From positions 376,606-440,605 of the forward strand of contig MNCI01021396.1 of the NCBI GenBank assembly GCA_015680685.1: a DNA stretch of 64,000 nt, written 5' to 3'. Positions 23,945 through 35,764 of this stretch are shown here, piece after piece. Origin of the DNA: Gnetum montanum (taxonomy: Eukaryota > Streptophyta > Gnetopsida > Gnetales > Gnetaceae). Numbering within the stretch: position 1 is the first letter of the stretch; the number at the start of each line of letters is the position of its first letter. Made by a program: the position numbers and the translations under genes. The notes beneath the pieces were generated by a model. The model had not been told where the DNA came from and did no database searches. It saw nothing but the letters and a program-made list of their open reading frames with translations.

Positions 23945-25200
23945 TATTTGTTTTAAGAATTTTTATCCATTTTAGATAACACCAAAGAAAAAAATAGGTT
24001 AAGGCCTTGAATAGAGACATGGAGAGCATGAATTCTACCTTTGAGGTGATGGTTGGTCGGTTAAATAAGATCAACATAAAGGTAGATAGAAATGCTAGTC
24101 TTAGCCATATTGAGACACATAGAGGTGATAAGCATGTATGTTCTGATGAATAAGTTTTGCAACTAGGTAGAGATGGAGAAGATGATGAAAAAGGCTAATC
24201 CAGCTATGGGAGTGTAGAAATCCATTAACTAAGGATTCAAGTGGGAGGAAATCCTATTTCTCCAATGAGAATTCCAAGAGTTCCAATAGTGGTAACTACT
24301 TATTCTCTAGGGAGGCTTAATAAGGAAGATGAAGACTTCTAATGGTGTAGATGATACCAGTTGTTTTTCAAGTTGGTTGAAGATACCTAAGAAGTACTTT
24401 AAGTTAGAAGAGGTACCAAATAACCTGAGGATACCTATTGTTTAATCTAGATTAGAAGGTATGGCTTCTACTTGATGGGAAAATAAGTCCAAAGGTTTTG
24501 AAAGATAAAGTGGTTAATCCATCAAAGATTGGCCTTTAATAAAATGTAGGTTGAAAAAAAATGGTCTTGTCAAAAATAAGAGACCATTATGAAGTTAAAA
24601 TTCTTAAGGAAAGGTGATAGGAATGTTAAAGAATTCTACATCAGATTTTGCAACTATTCCATCAATCTAAAATAAATTGGGAGGAGTATGAACATGCTTA
24701 AATCTTTTTAAGAGGTCTCAAAATGATATATTAGTAGGAGTAATCTTTTTATGAGTTACAAACCCTTGATGAGGCTTATGATTTGGCACTCAAGGCTAAA
24801 GAAAATTAAGTGGATTTGGAAATAGAAGCATACAAATCTCCAAGGGAAATGAGAAGGAATCCAAATCTAAGAATGGATTCAAGTCCAAATTTGAAGATAA
24901 GGATAATAGCCATGATAAGAAGATTAAAATAGGTGATGAGAAGGATAAAGATAAAAAGGAACAAGGTAAGGGAGATATGGGTCAAGACAACAACTTATCA
25001 AAAATCTAGTGCTTCAAGCATGGAGAATAGGGGCATAAGAAATCAAAATCAAGGGTAAAGATGTGCAAATGATGAAGGTGGAGGAGACATCAAACCAAGG
25101 TCTTTAGAGAGGTCATTCTAATGCTCCAAAATTGAGCAAGATTATGATTTAAATTCTTATGCATTCATGCAGAATATGAATAGAGGAGATCATACTAATA
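23945..25200 (+). pseudogene. Chromovirus gag remnant
   Basis: All three frames are broken, but recognisable gag pieces remain: YFKLEEVP-like text near 24395-24420, a conserved block near 24590-24790 (capsid region), and a decayed zinc knuckle at about 25005-25050 reading CFKHGE.GHKKS.SR. In the knuckle a histidine replaces the second Cys and a serine the last Cys. Charged Lys/Asp-rich text at 24880-24990 precedes it. Confidence 0.55.
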
Positions 25201-25219
25201 GAAAACTATTATTTCAAAT

Positions 25220-25880
25220 TGGGGTTAATGTGTGACTAGTAGGGAATGGATTCATGTTTTGATTGTTGGGGGTGCCTAAGAAATATTATTTCTTCTAGGG
25301 TAGTTGATAGATTTATTTCAGTAACTAATTCCCTTTCTAGACCTATAAAGTGCACTGGTTGTCTAGAGAATTTTCTTAAGAGGTGAGGAAATAATATACT
25401 TTGAAATTTAAAAGTGAAGGTTTCCATGATATTGTAAAGTGTGATATGCTTTCAATAGATTGTGTTGATGTAATTCTTGATAGATCTTGGAATTTTGACA
25501 ATGGTGCTTAGTTTGATAAAATAAGAAATGTATGGAGTATAGTTAGATCAGATGGAATGCATGAGTTGATTCCCATAATAGCTGAATAAGTGAGATAGGA
25601 AAGCTCACTAAATTCTTTCTTAATACTTCTAGGAGAGAGAGAATATATTAAGGAACATGATGAAAAATTTTTTGGTTTTGTTTTTGTGACAATAATTAAT
25701 ACTAACAATGATAATATGCAAGTTGAACTTTTCATAGGTGTGCTAGGCTTGAAGGAGAAATTTTTGAAGGTGTTCAAGTGAGTATTGGATGGATTGCTAT
25801 AAATGAGGAATGTACAACATAAACTTAATTTTATTTTTAATAATACCATTCCAAATGAGACGATGTACTAGACAATACCA
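25220..25880 (+). pseudogene. Chromovirus protease region, decayed
   Basis: This lies between zinc knuckle and RT, where the retropepsin is expected. Fragments such as a DCVDVILDRSW-like strand near 25450-25495 (corresponding to the usual ..D.ILGMDWL block) are visible, but no catalytic triad is readable. Minus-strand open frames here are shadows. Confidence 0.45.
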
Positions 25881-25895
25881 ATTTAATAGGCTAAA

Positions 25896-26652
25896 TTGCA
25901 AAGGCAAGTAGAGGAGTTACTTACAAATGATTTTGTTAGGGAATCCACTTCACCTTGTGTAGTTCTAGTGGTACTAGTGCTAAAGAATAACAATGATGAA
26001 TGGAGTATTTGCATTGATTCTAGGATGATGAATAGGATAATAGTGGGGTACAAGTTTTCTATTCCAAGAATGGATGATATCCTTGATATCCTTACCAATG
26101 TTGGAATATTTAGCAAAATTGAATTAAAGAGCGGTTACTATGAAATCAGAATCAAGCTTGGTGATGAAAGAAAGATAGCTTTCAAGATACTATATGGATT
26201 GTTTGAGTGGTTGGTATTACCATTTAGGCTCATGAATGCACCTACTACATTCATGAGGTTGATGTATAATGTACTGAAGAACTTGATTGATAGGTGTAGT
26301 ATTATCTTTTTTGATGATATTTTGGTATATTGGTGTAATGAGGAAGAGAACTTGGATTACTTGAGGATGTTGTATCTTAAGTTGGAGGAGGGATGGTTGG
26401 TGATTAATGTGATGAAAATTTATTTTTTCAAGTGGAAAATCACATATTTGGAACATATGATTTCTAAAAAGTAAATTCGGATAGATGCTACCATGGTGAA
26501 GGCTATTAGAGATTGGCTAACTCCTAAGAATGTTGGAGAGGTAAGATCATTTCAAAGTTTAGCAGGTTTTTATAAATAGTTCATTAAAAATTTTTGTAGT
26601 ATTTTGTGATATATGTTTTCCTTATTAAAGAAAAATAAATATTTTTACTAGG
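25896..26652 (+). pseudogene. Chromovirus reverse transcriptase
   Basis: The 192-residue frame 25896-26474 contains QVEELLTNDFVRESTSPC, the WSICIDSRMMNRI block with the first catalytic region, IPRMDDILDIL, FSKIELKSGYYEIRI (Asp of the usual FSKIDL replaced by Glu), LPFRLMNAPTTFMRLM, and FFDDILVYW. In the last motif the first residue of the usual YVDD box reads FFDD but both Asp remain. After a stop the thumb continues (VKAIRDWLTPKNVGEVRSF.SLAGFY) to 26652, where the inner element is inserted. Confidence 0.9.
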
Positions 26653-26657
26653 ATAAT
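26653..26657. repeat. Target-site duplication of the inner element, left copy (ATAAT)
   Basis: ATAAT is repeated exactly at 36710-36714. Both flank TG..CA LTR ends. Confidence 0.92.
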
Positions 26658-26764
26658 TGATGAGACACGATATCGCATGGCGCATCCCTTGCGATATCGC
26701 GTATGCAATATCGCATCGTCCCCTGCGATATCACGTACGCGATATTGCAGTGCACCATCATATT
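26658..26764 (+). promoter_or_regulatory. U3 with repeated GATATC palindromes and TATA box
   Basis: Only about 107 bp separate the LTR start from TATAAATAAG (26767-26776). This short U3 holds five units of the palindrome GCGATATCGC or close variants in both orientations (near 26666, 26690, 26706, 26726 and 26744). Dense palindromes directly upstream of a TATA box suggest binding sites for a dimeric factor, but no factor is known to me. Confidence 0.6.
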
Positions 26765-27554
26765 TATAAATAAGAGGTGGCTCTCCCTTGTTTCCTCATC
26801 CTAGGCTAGAAGTAGGAAAACTCTGGCAGATTGATCACTCCAGAGATAGAATATTTTCCATGTGCCTGTAGTAGGAGTCCTAAAGTGAATGGATCTTTAT
26901 TCGAGCAACATTGTACCTAAACACAGGTTGTGTACGACAATAAAGACGAACTTCTTGGATAAACCTTGCAGTGCATGGAATAGGATTTTATTTAATGTTA
27001 TTTATTGCTTTCTATCTCACCCTTATCTCCTAGCAATGCAGAATGAGTATGACTTGATTACAAGCATTTAAGGATGTGTATGGATAATCAAGGGACAGAT
27101 GCTCATCGCACTTAGGCTAGATTAGATTCTCGCAACCCTTTCCTCCTAGTTAAGTGCCTTAGTACGACCACTTCAAGCACGTGTGTTACGCATGGTGATC
27201 CCAGCAACGATTAGCGTTTGGTAGCCACGGTTGCATCTGTTCAGGGTGTGTACGGTAAGTGGGAACGGATGCTGACACTAGGTTAATTTAGACTTAGTTC
27301 ATTAGTTAGTTTCTTCAACCCTTCACCTCAATAGCATAGGATACATAAAAGATAAAAGACTATAAAAATCATATACCTTGGACTTACTTAACCATACACC
27401 ATGACAACTACAAGTAAGTCTGGGAAGACAACAAATGATTAACCCTAAGTGTTCCATGGGGCGTGTAGGCACTTAGTCTGCGGAGTTTGACTGGATCGCA
27501 TGTGCTACGCTCGTATTTGTATGGTTGAGTGTAGGGGTATCTCTCCACTCATCA
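26658..27554 (+). repeat. 5' LTR of the Athila-like element
   Basis: 897 bp. It aligns closely with 35765-36709. The 3' copy is longer mainly because of extra GATATC-type units in U3 and a roughly 10-bp duplication of GTTAG near 36450. TG..CA ends, and long nearly identical stretches such as GCAATGCAGAATGAGTA versus GCAATGCGGAATGAGTA-type blocks. Confidence 0.92.
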
Positions 27555-27555
27555 T

Positions 27556-27572
27556 TGGTGTCATTGTGGAAC
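27556..27572 (+). promoter_or_regulatory. Primer-binding site, decayed tRNA-Asp type
   Basis: TGGTGTCATTGTGGAAC follows the LTR end by one base. It matches the tRNA-Asp PBS TGGCGCCGTTGCCGGGG at 10 of 17 positions; six of the seven differences are C to T or G to A changes. Confidence 0.6.
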
Positions 27573-27694
27573 TAAGTGTTTGTGCGCTAAATAGAACATA
27601 GGATATCACTCACATCGTTGGGAGCCTAAATGAACCTTCAGATTAATCAAGATAAAAAATTATATAACGGTAATTAGCACACCGATAAGACACT

Positions 27695-30134
27695 ATGTCT
27701 TCTTCTCATAAGAGCAACTCAGCACCTAGGGATAATACAAAGAACAGTCGGCAATCAAAAACACATAACCTAAATCCACCAGTTCCTCAGCAATATAGGG
27801 TGGAATATACTCATCCCGATGAGTATATTCTCAATTTTACTTTTATCTTCCATCAAGATGAACAACTATGCTAGAGGGATTTGCAAGGTAACGTAGTGTT
27901 ACCTCCATATCGGGCAGTCCCAAACATGCTTCTCCATGCTCTGGCACAGATTGGCATGACTCAACTCTATGCTGAATACGTTATGGGTGATTTTGACATG
28001 AGGTATTACCATCCCACAGCTTTACAACATATGAGGAACTCAAGGCAGGAGAGCCAATAGACATTGTTGAAGGGCAAAGAGGTCCTGCACATCCTTAGTG
28101 AAATCGAAGATGGTGAACCACTCATAACGGGTTCTCTATCAAATGATGTTCCCCCTCCTAATGATGGTGAGGAGGTGGGGTATCAGAACCTATGCTCAAT
28201 GATACATATCATTGGTTCTGATCCCCATGAACACCAACTATTCACAGAGGGAACAACAGCTCATGATAAGGATGGACACTTAGATCTTCATCATGATCAG
28301 GGCCATAGCAGCCAAAGAGAAGATAGGAAGCATCGTCATGGTGGTGGTTCTCCTTCCTCTTCTCCTTCATCTCATCACTCACCCTCTCCTTCCACATCTG
28401 GGTGCAACCATCATGAGCATAATGAAGAGGATAAAGTTAAGAAAAATGAGAGACCTCAACGAGAAAGTTGAGAGAGAGAATAAGGGCATGAACAAAGGGA
28501 AAGTAGGGAACAATGAAGACATCATAGGCGTCATGAAAGAGATGATCATGACGAACCCCTACTTGCTGGCCAAAGTATTCTCGATATAACGGAGGCTATT
28601 AGGATACCAACAAGGCATTTAAAAGATAGTCGGATCAAATGCTTAGATATGAATAACATCCTGTGCTTTGAAGGGGGATACGATTCAGATCCGCAACATC
28701 ATTTACAAGCATTTCACGATGCCTGTGCCTTGCAAAACATAGAGAATGAGTGGTAGAAACTTAAGTTGTTTCCCAGGACACTCACCAAGGAAGCAGATAG
28801 TTGGTATTGGTCCTTAGAACCGGAGACCATCAGGAGGTGGAGTACGATGTTAAAACTCTTCAACGATAAGTATCAAACATACTCCAAAGTGTCTAATTTA
28901 CGTAAGCAGATGTAAGGATGGAAGCAAGGAACTCATGAACTGTTGGATGCTACCATGGCCTACTACTACACATTGTTACATCATTGCCCAAGCCATGGTT
29001 ACGCACAACAGGATCAACTCTACCACATTGGGGATGGCTAAGGAATGAACTAGTAGAACCCTTGGGACTTATGCCCAAGGAAGACTATCAGAACTTAGAG
29101 CCCATGAAGTACATCTCTTGTTGGAACAAGTAGCAAAAGAAGAAGATGAGCTATAAAAAAGAAAGAGTGAAAAAGAATACAACCGTGATCCCTCCCTTCG
29201 GAAGAAGGGAGTGAAATTTTTTGATGAAGAGGATGAGTCACCACTCAAAGATTTGGTGAATAGAAAAACCTTGCCGATTAAAAAACTAACAACAAAAGTA
29301 TTGGCTAAGATGGATCAATTATGGGATTCCTTAGAATCTAGACTTGAAATGATCTTGAAAATTGTAGAGGAGTCTAAGGAGGAACGAAGTAGTGACAAAG
29401 AAAAGACAAAGTGGAGAAATGCAGACCCTACATATAACAAGGCTAAGGGAAAAATTACTATCTCCAATAAAGTTGTGGATTCAGACATAGACGATGACGG
29501 TGGATGTGAGATTTGCTACTATGACCATCCTAAGGGATGTTGTCCAATCATCTCACATCTACAAGAGTATGGGGTGTATGCACTTAACCCGAGACTCAAC
29601 AAACGACAGACACCCCATAGGTTACCTTATTCCCAAGGTAACCCAAGATAGTTCCACCAACCCTTAACCTATTATCCAAGTGGAACTCCACCACAACCCA
29701 TTGGACAACATCAGCAGTGGCAATACCCATAGTCATGGGGGATGCCATCGCCGAAACAACAGTACCCTTGCTAGCAGCCGATTCTTCCAAGTGATCCTAT
29801 GGGTTATGCAATCCCACAATGTCACTACCCAGTTCAGGAATATCACCAAACTTCCCCTCCAGGAAGGAACACCCCACATGAATACCATCCTCCAAATCCA
29901 TCCGCATCTCTCACACCAATAGCTCCATGACCAACTACTCCAACAATGCCAAGGGTATTTCCCACACAACCACAACAACCTAATGTCATGAGGGCTTCCA
30001 ATCCTCAATTCTCAGTTGGTCCTAATAGTTTTACATCGAAACAACCTTTCTTCAGAGCCAACAATCCAACTAAGCCCTCACCCTCACAAGCGGTTGAACA
30101 TCTAAACACCATCATACCAAATAAGGGTTCGTGA
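27695..30134 (+). pseudogene. Athila-like gag
   Basis: Starts MSSSHK at 27695, the same N-terminus as the minus-strand gag at 11195. Segments in order: an N-terminal Pro/Asn-rich part to a stop near 27870, a His/Ser/Asp-rich part (28064-28471), the conserved gag core (about 28600-28920: DMNNILCFEGGYDSDPQHHL, AFHDACALQNIENEW, STMLKLFNDKYQTY), an acidic/basic segment (29211-29500), then a Pro/Gln-rich tail to about 30134. A TAG at 28754-28756 replaces the Gln codon still present in the minus-strand copy. Several more stops follow. Confidence 0.8.
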
Positions 30135-30152
30135 ACCCCTTCAAACAAAAAG

Positions 30153-30689
30153 ATGTGCCCAATGCACATAGTTATGTTAACACATACTGTAACTGACTGG
30201 ATTAAGGTGGGCCACCTTCCCAAGAAATTATCTGATCCTGGGAGTCCCCTCATTTACCTTCAAGTCACTACGAATGAACCTCATAAGGCTCTTCTTGACT
30301 TAGGCTCCAGAGTCAATTTAATCTCACAAGAATTGTATAAAGCTTGGAACCTACCTCCACTCAAGAAGAGAAATATTTTCTTAGAGATGGCCAACTAGTC
30401 CATCACTGTTCCATTGGGACAAGTTGAGTACATTGTTACCACTGTGGGTGGCTAGTCCTACCCAGCCGATTTCCTAGTGATCCAAATAAATAATGACAAG
30501 GGGGATTTTTTCATAATAATGGGAAGAGCATGGTTGAGCATAATTGATGCATGCCTAGGAATCCACAATCTTTCCTTAGAAATATCCAAGAAAAATACTT
30601 TTGGGAAGATTGAGAGGAAGAGAGTTCCATGCATCGCATATGGTGACATAGAGTGCCATTGCGTGCAGAAATCATGGGTGATATGAAGT
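30153..30689 (+). pseudogene. Athila-like protease
   Basis: Two open pieces (30153-30398 and 30477-30686) encode a retropepsin. ALLDLGSRVNLISQELY carries the active-site block, reading D-L-G-S in place of D-S/T-G. The second half has FFIIMGRAWLSIIDA, the usual ILGRPFL motif with Leu-Gly changed to Met-Gly. Stops lie at 30396-30398 and about 30453. Overlapping minus-strand frames are shadows. Confidence 0.75.
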
Positions 30690-30977
30690 TTAACATTGTA
30701 TGCATGCAATCAGTGTGCACAATATATTGACATACAATAGTGCCTATATGCAGCAACCACACAACAAGAAGACACCCAGTGACTGATAGTTGATCTGGAG
30801 AGCAAATCAATAACATGCATGGAAATAACTAAGGGGATTACTAGTACTTACATTGAAAGCATGGATGCACTTAAGCAGGTCCATGGCCAACTTCCAGCCC
30901 TTAACCCTGAAAACATTAATTAGGGGAAGTTGGAGATTCATGAGAAGTTTAAATAAGAGCCCCTAGATTTAAAACCA

Positions 30978-31860
30978 TTGCCCACTGGTTTGGAATACAT
31001 GACCCTTAAAAATGGAAAATTAGTAATCATTAATGCAAAGCTTGCACCCAAGAAAAAAGAAAGTTTGCTAGAGGTAATAAATAAGTGGTCAACAACCTTT
31101 GCATGGTCATACCATGAACTAACTGGAATGGATCCTAGGATATGCCAGCATAGGATTTACATGGACCCATCCATGAAGCTTCGCAAACAACTACAGAGGC
31201 AATTGAACCCGAAGTTAAAACAAATAGTAAAAGAGGAGATAGAGCAACTTCTCAAGGCTGGGTTCATTTATCCCATTGCTGATAGCGAATGGGTTAGCCC
31301 TCTTGTAATCATAACAAAGAAAGGAGGAAAATGGAGGGTGTGTATAAACTTTAGGCTATTGAATATGGCAACCTTCAAAGATCACTTCCCATTGCCATTT
31401 GTTGACCAAGTCTTAGACACGATAGCAGGGCATCGCTACTATAGTTTTCTAGATGGGTATAGTGGGTACAACCAAATACGAATTACACCAGAAGACCAAG
31501 CCAAAACAACGTTCACCAGTCCTTGGGGAATGTTTGCATATAAACAAATGCCTTTTGGCTTGTGCAATGCCCTTGCCACATTCCAACGATTAGTTCTAAG
31601 CATCTTTTAGCAGCAAATTGGTAATGGAGTAGAAGTCTTTATGGATGACTTCTCTACTTATGGGACAAGCTTTGATCAAGCCCTCAACTGGTTGGAGCAA
31701 GTATTAAAACAATGTGTTGAAACCAACCTCAAGATCAACTGGCAGAAAAGCCATTTGATGGTTCAAGAGGGCATAGTACTAGGGCATAAAGTTTCACAAT
31801 AAGGAATAGAGGTGGACCCAAAAAAAGTAAAGTTATCTAGGGAATTACCCGACAACTAGA
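30978..31860 (+). pseudogene. Athila-like reverse transcriptase
   Basis: The 210-residue frame 30978-31610 covers fingers and palm: DPRICQHRIYMDP, AGFIYPIADSEWVSPLVII, KGGKWRVCINFRLLN, HFPLPFVDQVLDTIAG, YYSFLDGYSGYNQI (first catalytic Asp) and KQMPFGLCNALATFQR. After one TAG the frame continues with VFMDDFSTYGTSFDQAL, the Athila form of the YxDD box with both Asp present, then the thumb (LVQEGIVLGHKVSQ) and a frameshift near 31810-31870. Apart from these lesions it is well conserved. Confidence 0.92.
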
Positions 31861-31874
31861 GACTATCAAAGACA

Positions 31875-32510
31875 TTCGGTCATTCCTTGGACACATTGGC
31901 TACTACAGGAGATTTATTGAGAACTTCTCCAAAGTTTCCAAGATGTTGGTGAAATTAACGAAAAAAGATGCACCATTCGAATGGACCAGGGAATGTGAAC
32001 AAACATTCCAAACTCTTAAATATAGACTCATGAAAACTCCCATTCTACAAGCCCCTGACTGGTCCAGGCTATTCCATATCATGACTGATGCATCTAATTA
32101 TGCCTTAAGAGCCATACTGACACAATTAGATGAACAAAAACAACCTTATTACATCCATTGTGCTAGTAAAAGTATCACTGGTGCAAAACTCAACTACATG
32201 ACTATGAAAAAGGAATTAATGGTTGTAGTGTTTGCACTAGACAAATTTAGGCACTATGTATTGGGCTACAAAGTATACATCCATACGAATCATAGTGCAA
32301 TTAGGTTCCTTATGAACAAGCCAATGGTTAGCCCACATATCATACGTTGGTTGGTAATTCTTTAGGAGTTTGATTTAACCATAGTAGATCATAAAGGCAC
32401 CGAGAATGTAGTCACGGATTACCTATCTCGGTTGCATTGGGATAGCAAAGAGGATGAATATGTTGTATCTGACCATTTTCCTGATGAAACCCTCTTTGCT
32501 AGTGTAGTAA
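31875..32510 (+). pseudogene. Athila-like RNase H
   Basis: In the frame after the shift, RSFLGHIGYYRRFI completes the RT connection, then MLVKLTKKDAPFEW leads to the RNase H domain with MTDASNYALRAILTQ (first catalytic Asp; the usual V-G of AVGAVL is L-R), YMTMKKELMVVVFALDKFRHYVLG (catalytic Glu) and HTNHSAIRFLM, where the usual TDH has become TNH, so a catalytic Asp is lost. The frame continues past a stop at 32363-32365 with ENVVTDYLSRL. Confidence 0.88.
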
Positions 32511-32639
32511 ATGATCAACCCACAGAAATAAATTGGTATAGTAGCATTCTTACTTATCTCATTTCCTAAGAAACATCATAGGGGTTGGATTTTAGGAAGA
32601 AATAGCAGTTTCTTCAAAAAAAAAAAGTACTTCATGGAA

Positions 32640-33850
32640 ATTAAGGGACAACTCTATAAATTCTGTCTTGATGGTTTGGTTCGATGGTGTGTGCCTGATC
32701 AGGATTAATCAAAAGTTCTCCAGGATGCTCATGAGGGCCCCTGTGGGGGTCACTATGTTGGGAGATGAATGGCTACTAAGGTCCTACTTGCAGGATATTA
32801 TTGGCCAACACTATTTTGGGATGCCCATCATTTTTCCCAATCCTATAAATGCTGCCAATGTGATGGTGGAATGACTACTAGAATGGAGGGTCTGCAACAA
32901 TGGATTCAACCTTTGAAACCCTTTGATATCTGGGGAATAGATTTTATGGTGCCTATTACACCGATGTCCAATGGAAAGGCATATATCATCATTGCTATTG
33001 ATTACTTAACCAAATGAGCTGAAGTAGCCACAGTAATAGACTGCACATCATCTACGGCTGCATAATTTGTACAACAGCAAATCGTAAATAGGTTTGGTGT
33101 GCCGCATGCACTCATCTTTGATAATGGAACACATTTTACGGGTGCAACCTTTCGCAAATTGATGCAACACTTAGGGGTTGAGCATAAATTGACCACACCT
33201 TACCACCCCCAAGCTAATGGCCAAGCTGAGGTTACTAATAGAGAGATTACCAGAATATTAATGAGAAAAATTAGCAAATTTAGGCGATACTAGGGCACAA
33301 AACTACACGATGCTCTCTGGGCATACCACTCCAATTGGAAGCTCCCTATAGGCTATTCTCCCTATGAGTTAGTGTACGAGAAACTACCAAAGCTCCCCAT
33401 ATAGAATGAACTTCGTACACTATCCATGGTTTATGACCTCCACCTAGACCTCGACCTAGCACAAAAATAATGGTTGACAACTCTAAACATGCTAGATGAG
33501 AATAGATTGGTTGCACTATTGTCAAATGAGTTGCACAAAGCACACAGTAAACATCTTCATGACTTAAGAATTCAAAGGTTTAGGTACCAACCAGGAGACA
33601 AGTTCCTTTACTGGAATCCCACACACGTACCTCAACGTACAAAATTTCAAACATTGTGGAAAGGACCCTATATTATTCATACAACCTTCCCCTCTAGAGC
33701 CATGATGATATACAATCCTGATAGCCCGATAAAAGATTATTGGTTAATGTACAACAAACAAAACCTTTCCGTGAACCTGCAACAGCTAGTACAAATTACA
33801 CCTCCACTAGCGGGCAATCTCACTCTCTATTTCGGATCTCTTCCTTGCAA
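32640..33850 (+). pseudogene. Athila-like integrase
   Basis: Segments in shifting frames encode the HHCC zinc-binding region (DAHEGPCGGHY, YYWPTLFWDAHHF, CCQCDG), the catalytic core (DIWGIDFMVPITP with the first Asp; LIFDNGTHFTG with the second; YHPQANGQAEVTNREI with the Glu) and the C-terminal domain in 33474-33810 (FRYQPGDKFLYWN, TLWKGPYII). All three catalytic residues remain although stops occur at about 33016, 33062, 33290 and 33401. Confidence 0.88.
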
Positions 33851-33988
33851 TTTAGTCATGGGGGAGATGGCCACCTATGTTGACCATTTGGGGCCCTCAG
33901 CTCTTTTTAAGTTGTTTTTTACAAGTTTTTGTTTTACACATTTCTTTAACTCTTCTTATTTTTGTCTTACAAAATCGTTATACATTTC

Positions 33989-34019
<31 letters not shown>

Positions 34020-35764
34020 ATCCACCCTGTAAGTTTGTCATCCAATAAGTGTGCTTCATGATGGTATGAACTATTTTCATGTTGATTGCTAATGTTTGGT
34101 TTTTACCTTTAAGTCATGATGTTGATACTAAGGTATGTTTCTTTTGATATGGTAGGCAATGAGTTTACTTCATCCATCCATCCACTAGTTTCTATGGTCT
34201 CTCTTGGCTTGGAAATGTACAGTCTCCTTCATAATAAGAACTTTAATGAATCAGTGACTAGGCACTTCTCAAACTAAGGAAGGACTCAAGGTTTGAAAAG
34301 GATGTGACTTCAAGGGAACTTGATGCTTTGATGTTGGCCATTCTCTTGGGTGCTTGGATGTTTTCTTCTTGGGCTTTCTCGCCATTCCAATGTTACCCAA
34401 TTATCAGAAGCTGAGACAATAAAAATAACAAAGTATTTTCATGGTGTGGTTCTCACACATAAAAACACAAAACACACAAAAAAAGTGAGAATTCAAAGCA
34501 CACCCCTTAGACAAAATAATCTCTTGGGCTAAAAGTACTGGTTATGGAACTAAAAATGTTCCCTTTAAATAAGGTCCTTCTTGCTTTCCATTCTCTCATT
34601 GTTTCGTCGGAATGGTGGTGACTCTTGAGGAAGCATTCTTGTTATTCAAGGGGATGGATTAACTGAATGCATTGATGCGAAGTCACTGGATGTGGTTGGT
34701 TTGAGGCCGGACTTGGAATGGGACTTGCTAAGTCACATTAATCATGAACTACACAAGGGGTTGTACACCACCTTGTTCTTGGGACTCCATTCCATTCTCT
34801 TCTCTCCACCCTTCTCTCCATTGTTCACCTCATTGATGGTTGCATCATTAGTGTATATTTTGGTTGATGCATTTTTTTCTTTTTGGTAAATTCTTGCGGT
34901 TAAGACTTTAACTCTTGTTCCAACTGACATTCCCAGAGCCTACAAACTCTTTGAATGTGGGTTTGTCAAGGCATTAAGGGCATGAGCTTACTTTGGGGAG
35001 GGCCCACTAACATTTCTCTTTGGTGCACCAGTTAAATTATTTTCCCTAACATTTTTGCAATTAATTTTATTTTGTTTATTTCCATCTTGACATCCATTTC
35101 ATCGATGTCATAGTTGTCCCTTTTTATCTATCTTTCTTACTCCTTTTCTCTCTCCATTTTAATGCTACCGGAGGTTCGCGATTAGTCATGGGGGTATGGG
35201 GCCAAATTTTTTCGATTTTCTCCTAGCCCCAATTTTTTCAATTTTTTCCTAACCCCTACACGTTTGGTAGTCATCATTAATACATCCCCAGATCTACAAT
35301 TAGCCATACCACAACCTAGCTAATGGACCTACACCAAAGTGAGGTATTAATTACATGATGATTCATTTACCCTTGCTAATATATGATTGTGTTGTGTGTG
35401 CAGATGGTGATCATACAACAAAAGATTAGATCATGGAGCAAACACTTGGAATGGAGCAATGCTAGAAGCAATTAGGCAAGGAGCAAGATCGATGATGTGC
35501 TTATGGATGGACAATGAAAGGCACAATCTTGGCGTTGGTAGCAGCAACACTTCTTTCTCTCTTCTCTCTTAGCTGCCAACTAAGGCCTGATGTCAATGTA
35601 ATAAGGTGTTCGCCCTTGTTGTCATGAACACCAATGTTGCCAAGTCTTGTAATGATGATCTGTTCCCATGTCATCCCATTAGTTCCATTCATCTCAATAA
35701 TCCCATACCTTCCCAATATTTTGTAAGGAACTTGAGGACGAGTTTTTAGTTAGTCATGGGGGTA
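33851..35764 (+). other. 3' untranslated region and polypurine tracts of the Athila-like element
   Basis: No credible ORF and no env-like gene. Contains a TG dinucleotide run (33994-34019), C/T-rich stretches, and three TAGTCATGGGGG-type purine motifs at 33851-33870, 35181-35201 and 35750-35764. The last abuts the 3' LTR and is the functional PPT by position. Blocks of this region recur in the gag-only element (7004-8450, minus). Confidence 0.65.

Noticed and set aside
28064-28589. His/Ser-rich ORFs as a host metal-binding protein
   Set aside because: They are in the gag frame of the Athila-like element, between its start and the conserved core.
29596-30253. Several minus-strand ORFs opposite the Athila-like gag end
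   Set aside because: Shadows of the Pro/Gln-rich plus-strand gag and protease reading frames.
33851-35764. Possible env-like gene downstream of Athila-like integrase
   Set aside because: Some Athila elements carry one, but no ORF with transmembrane or glycoprotein features is present here.
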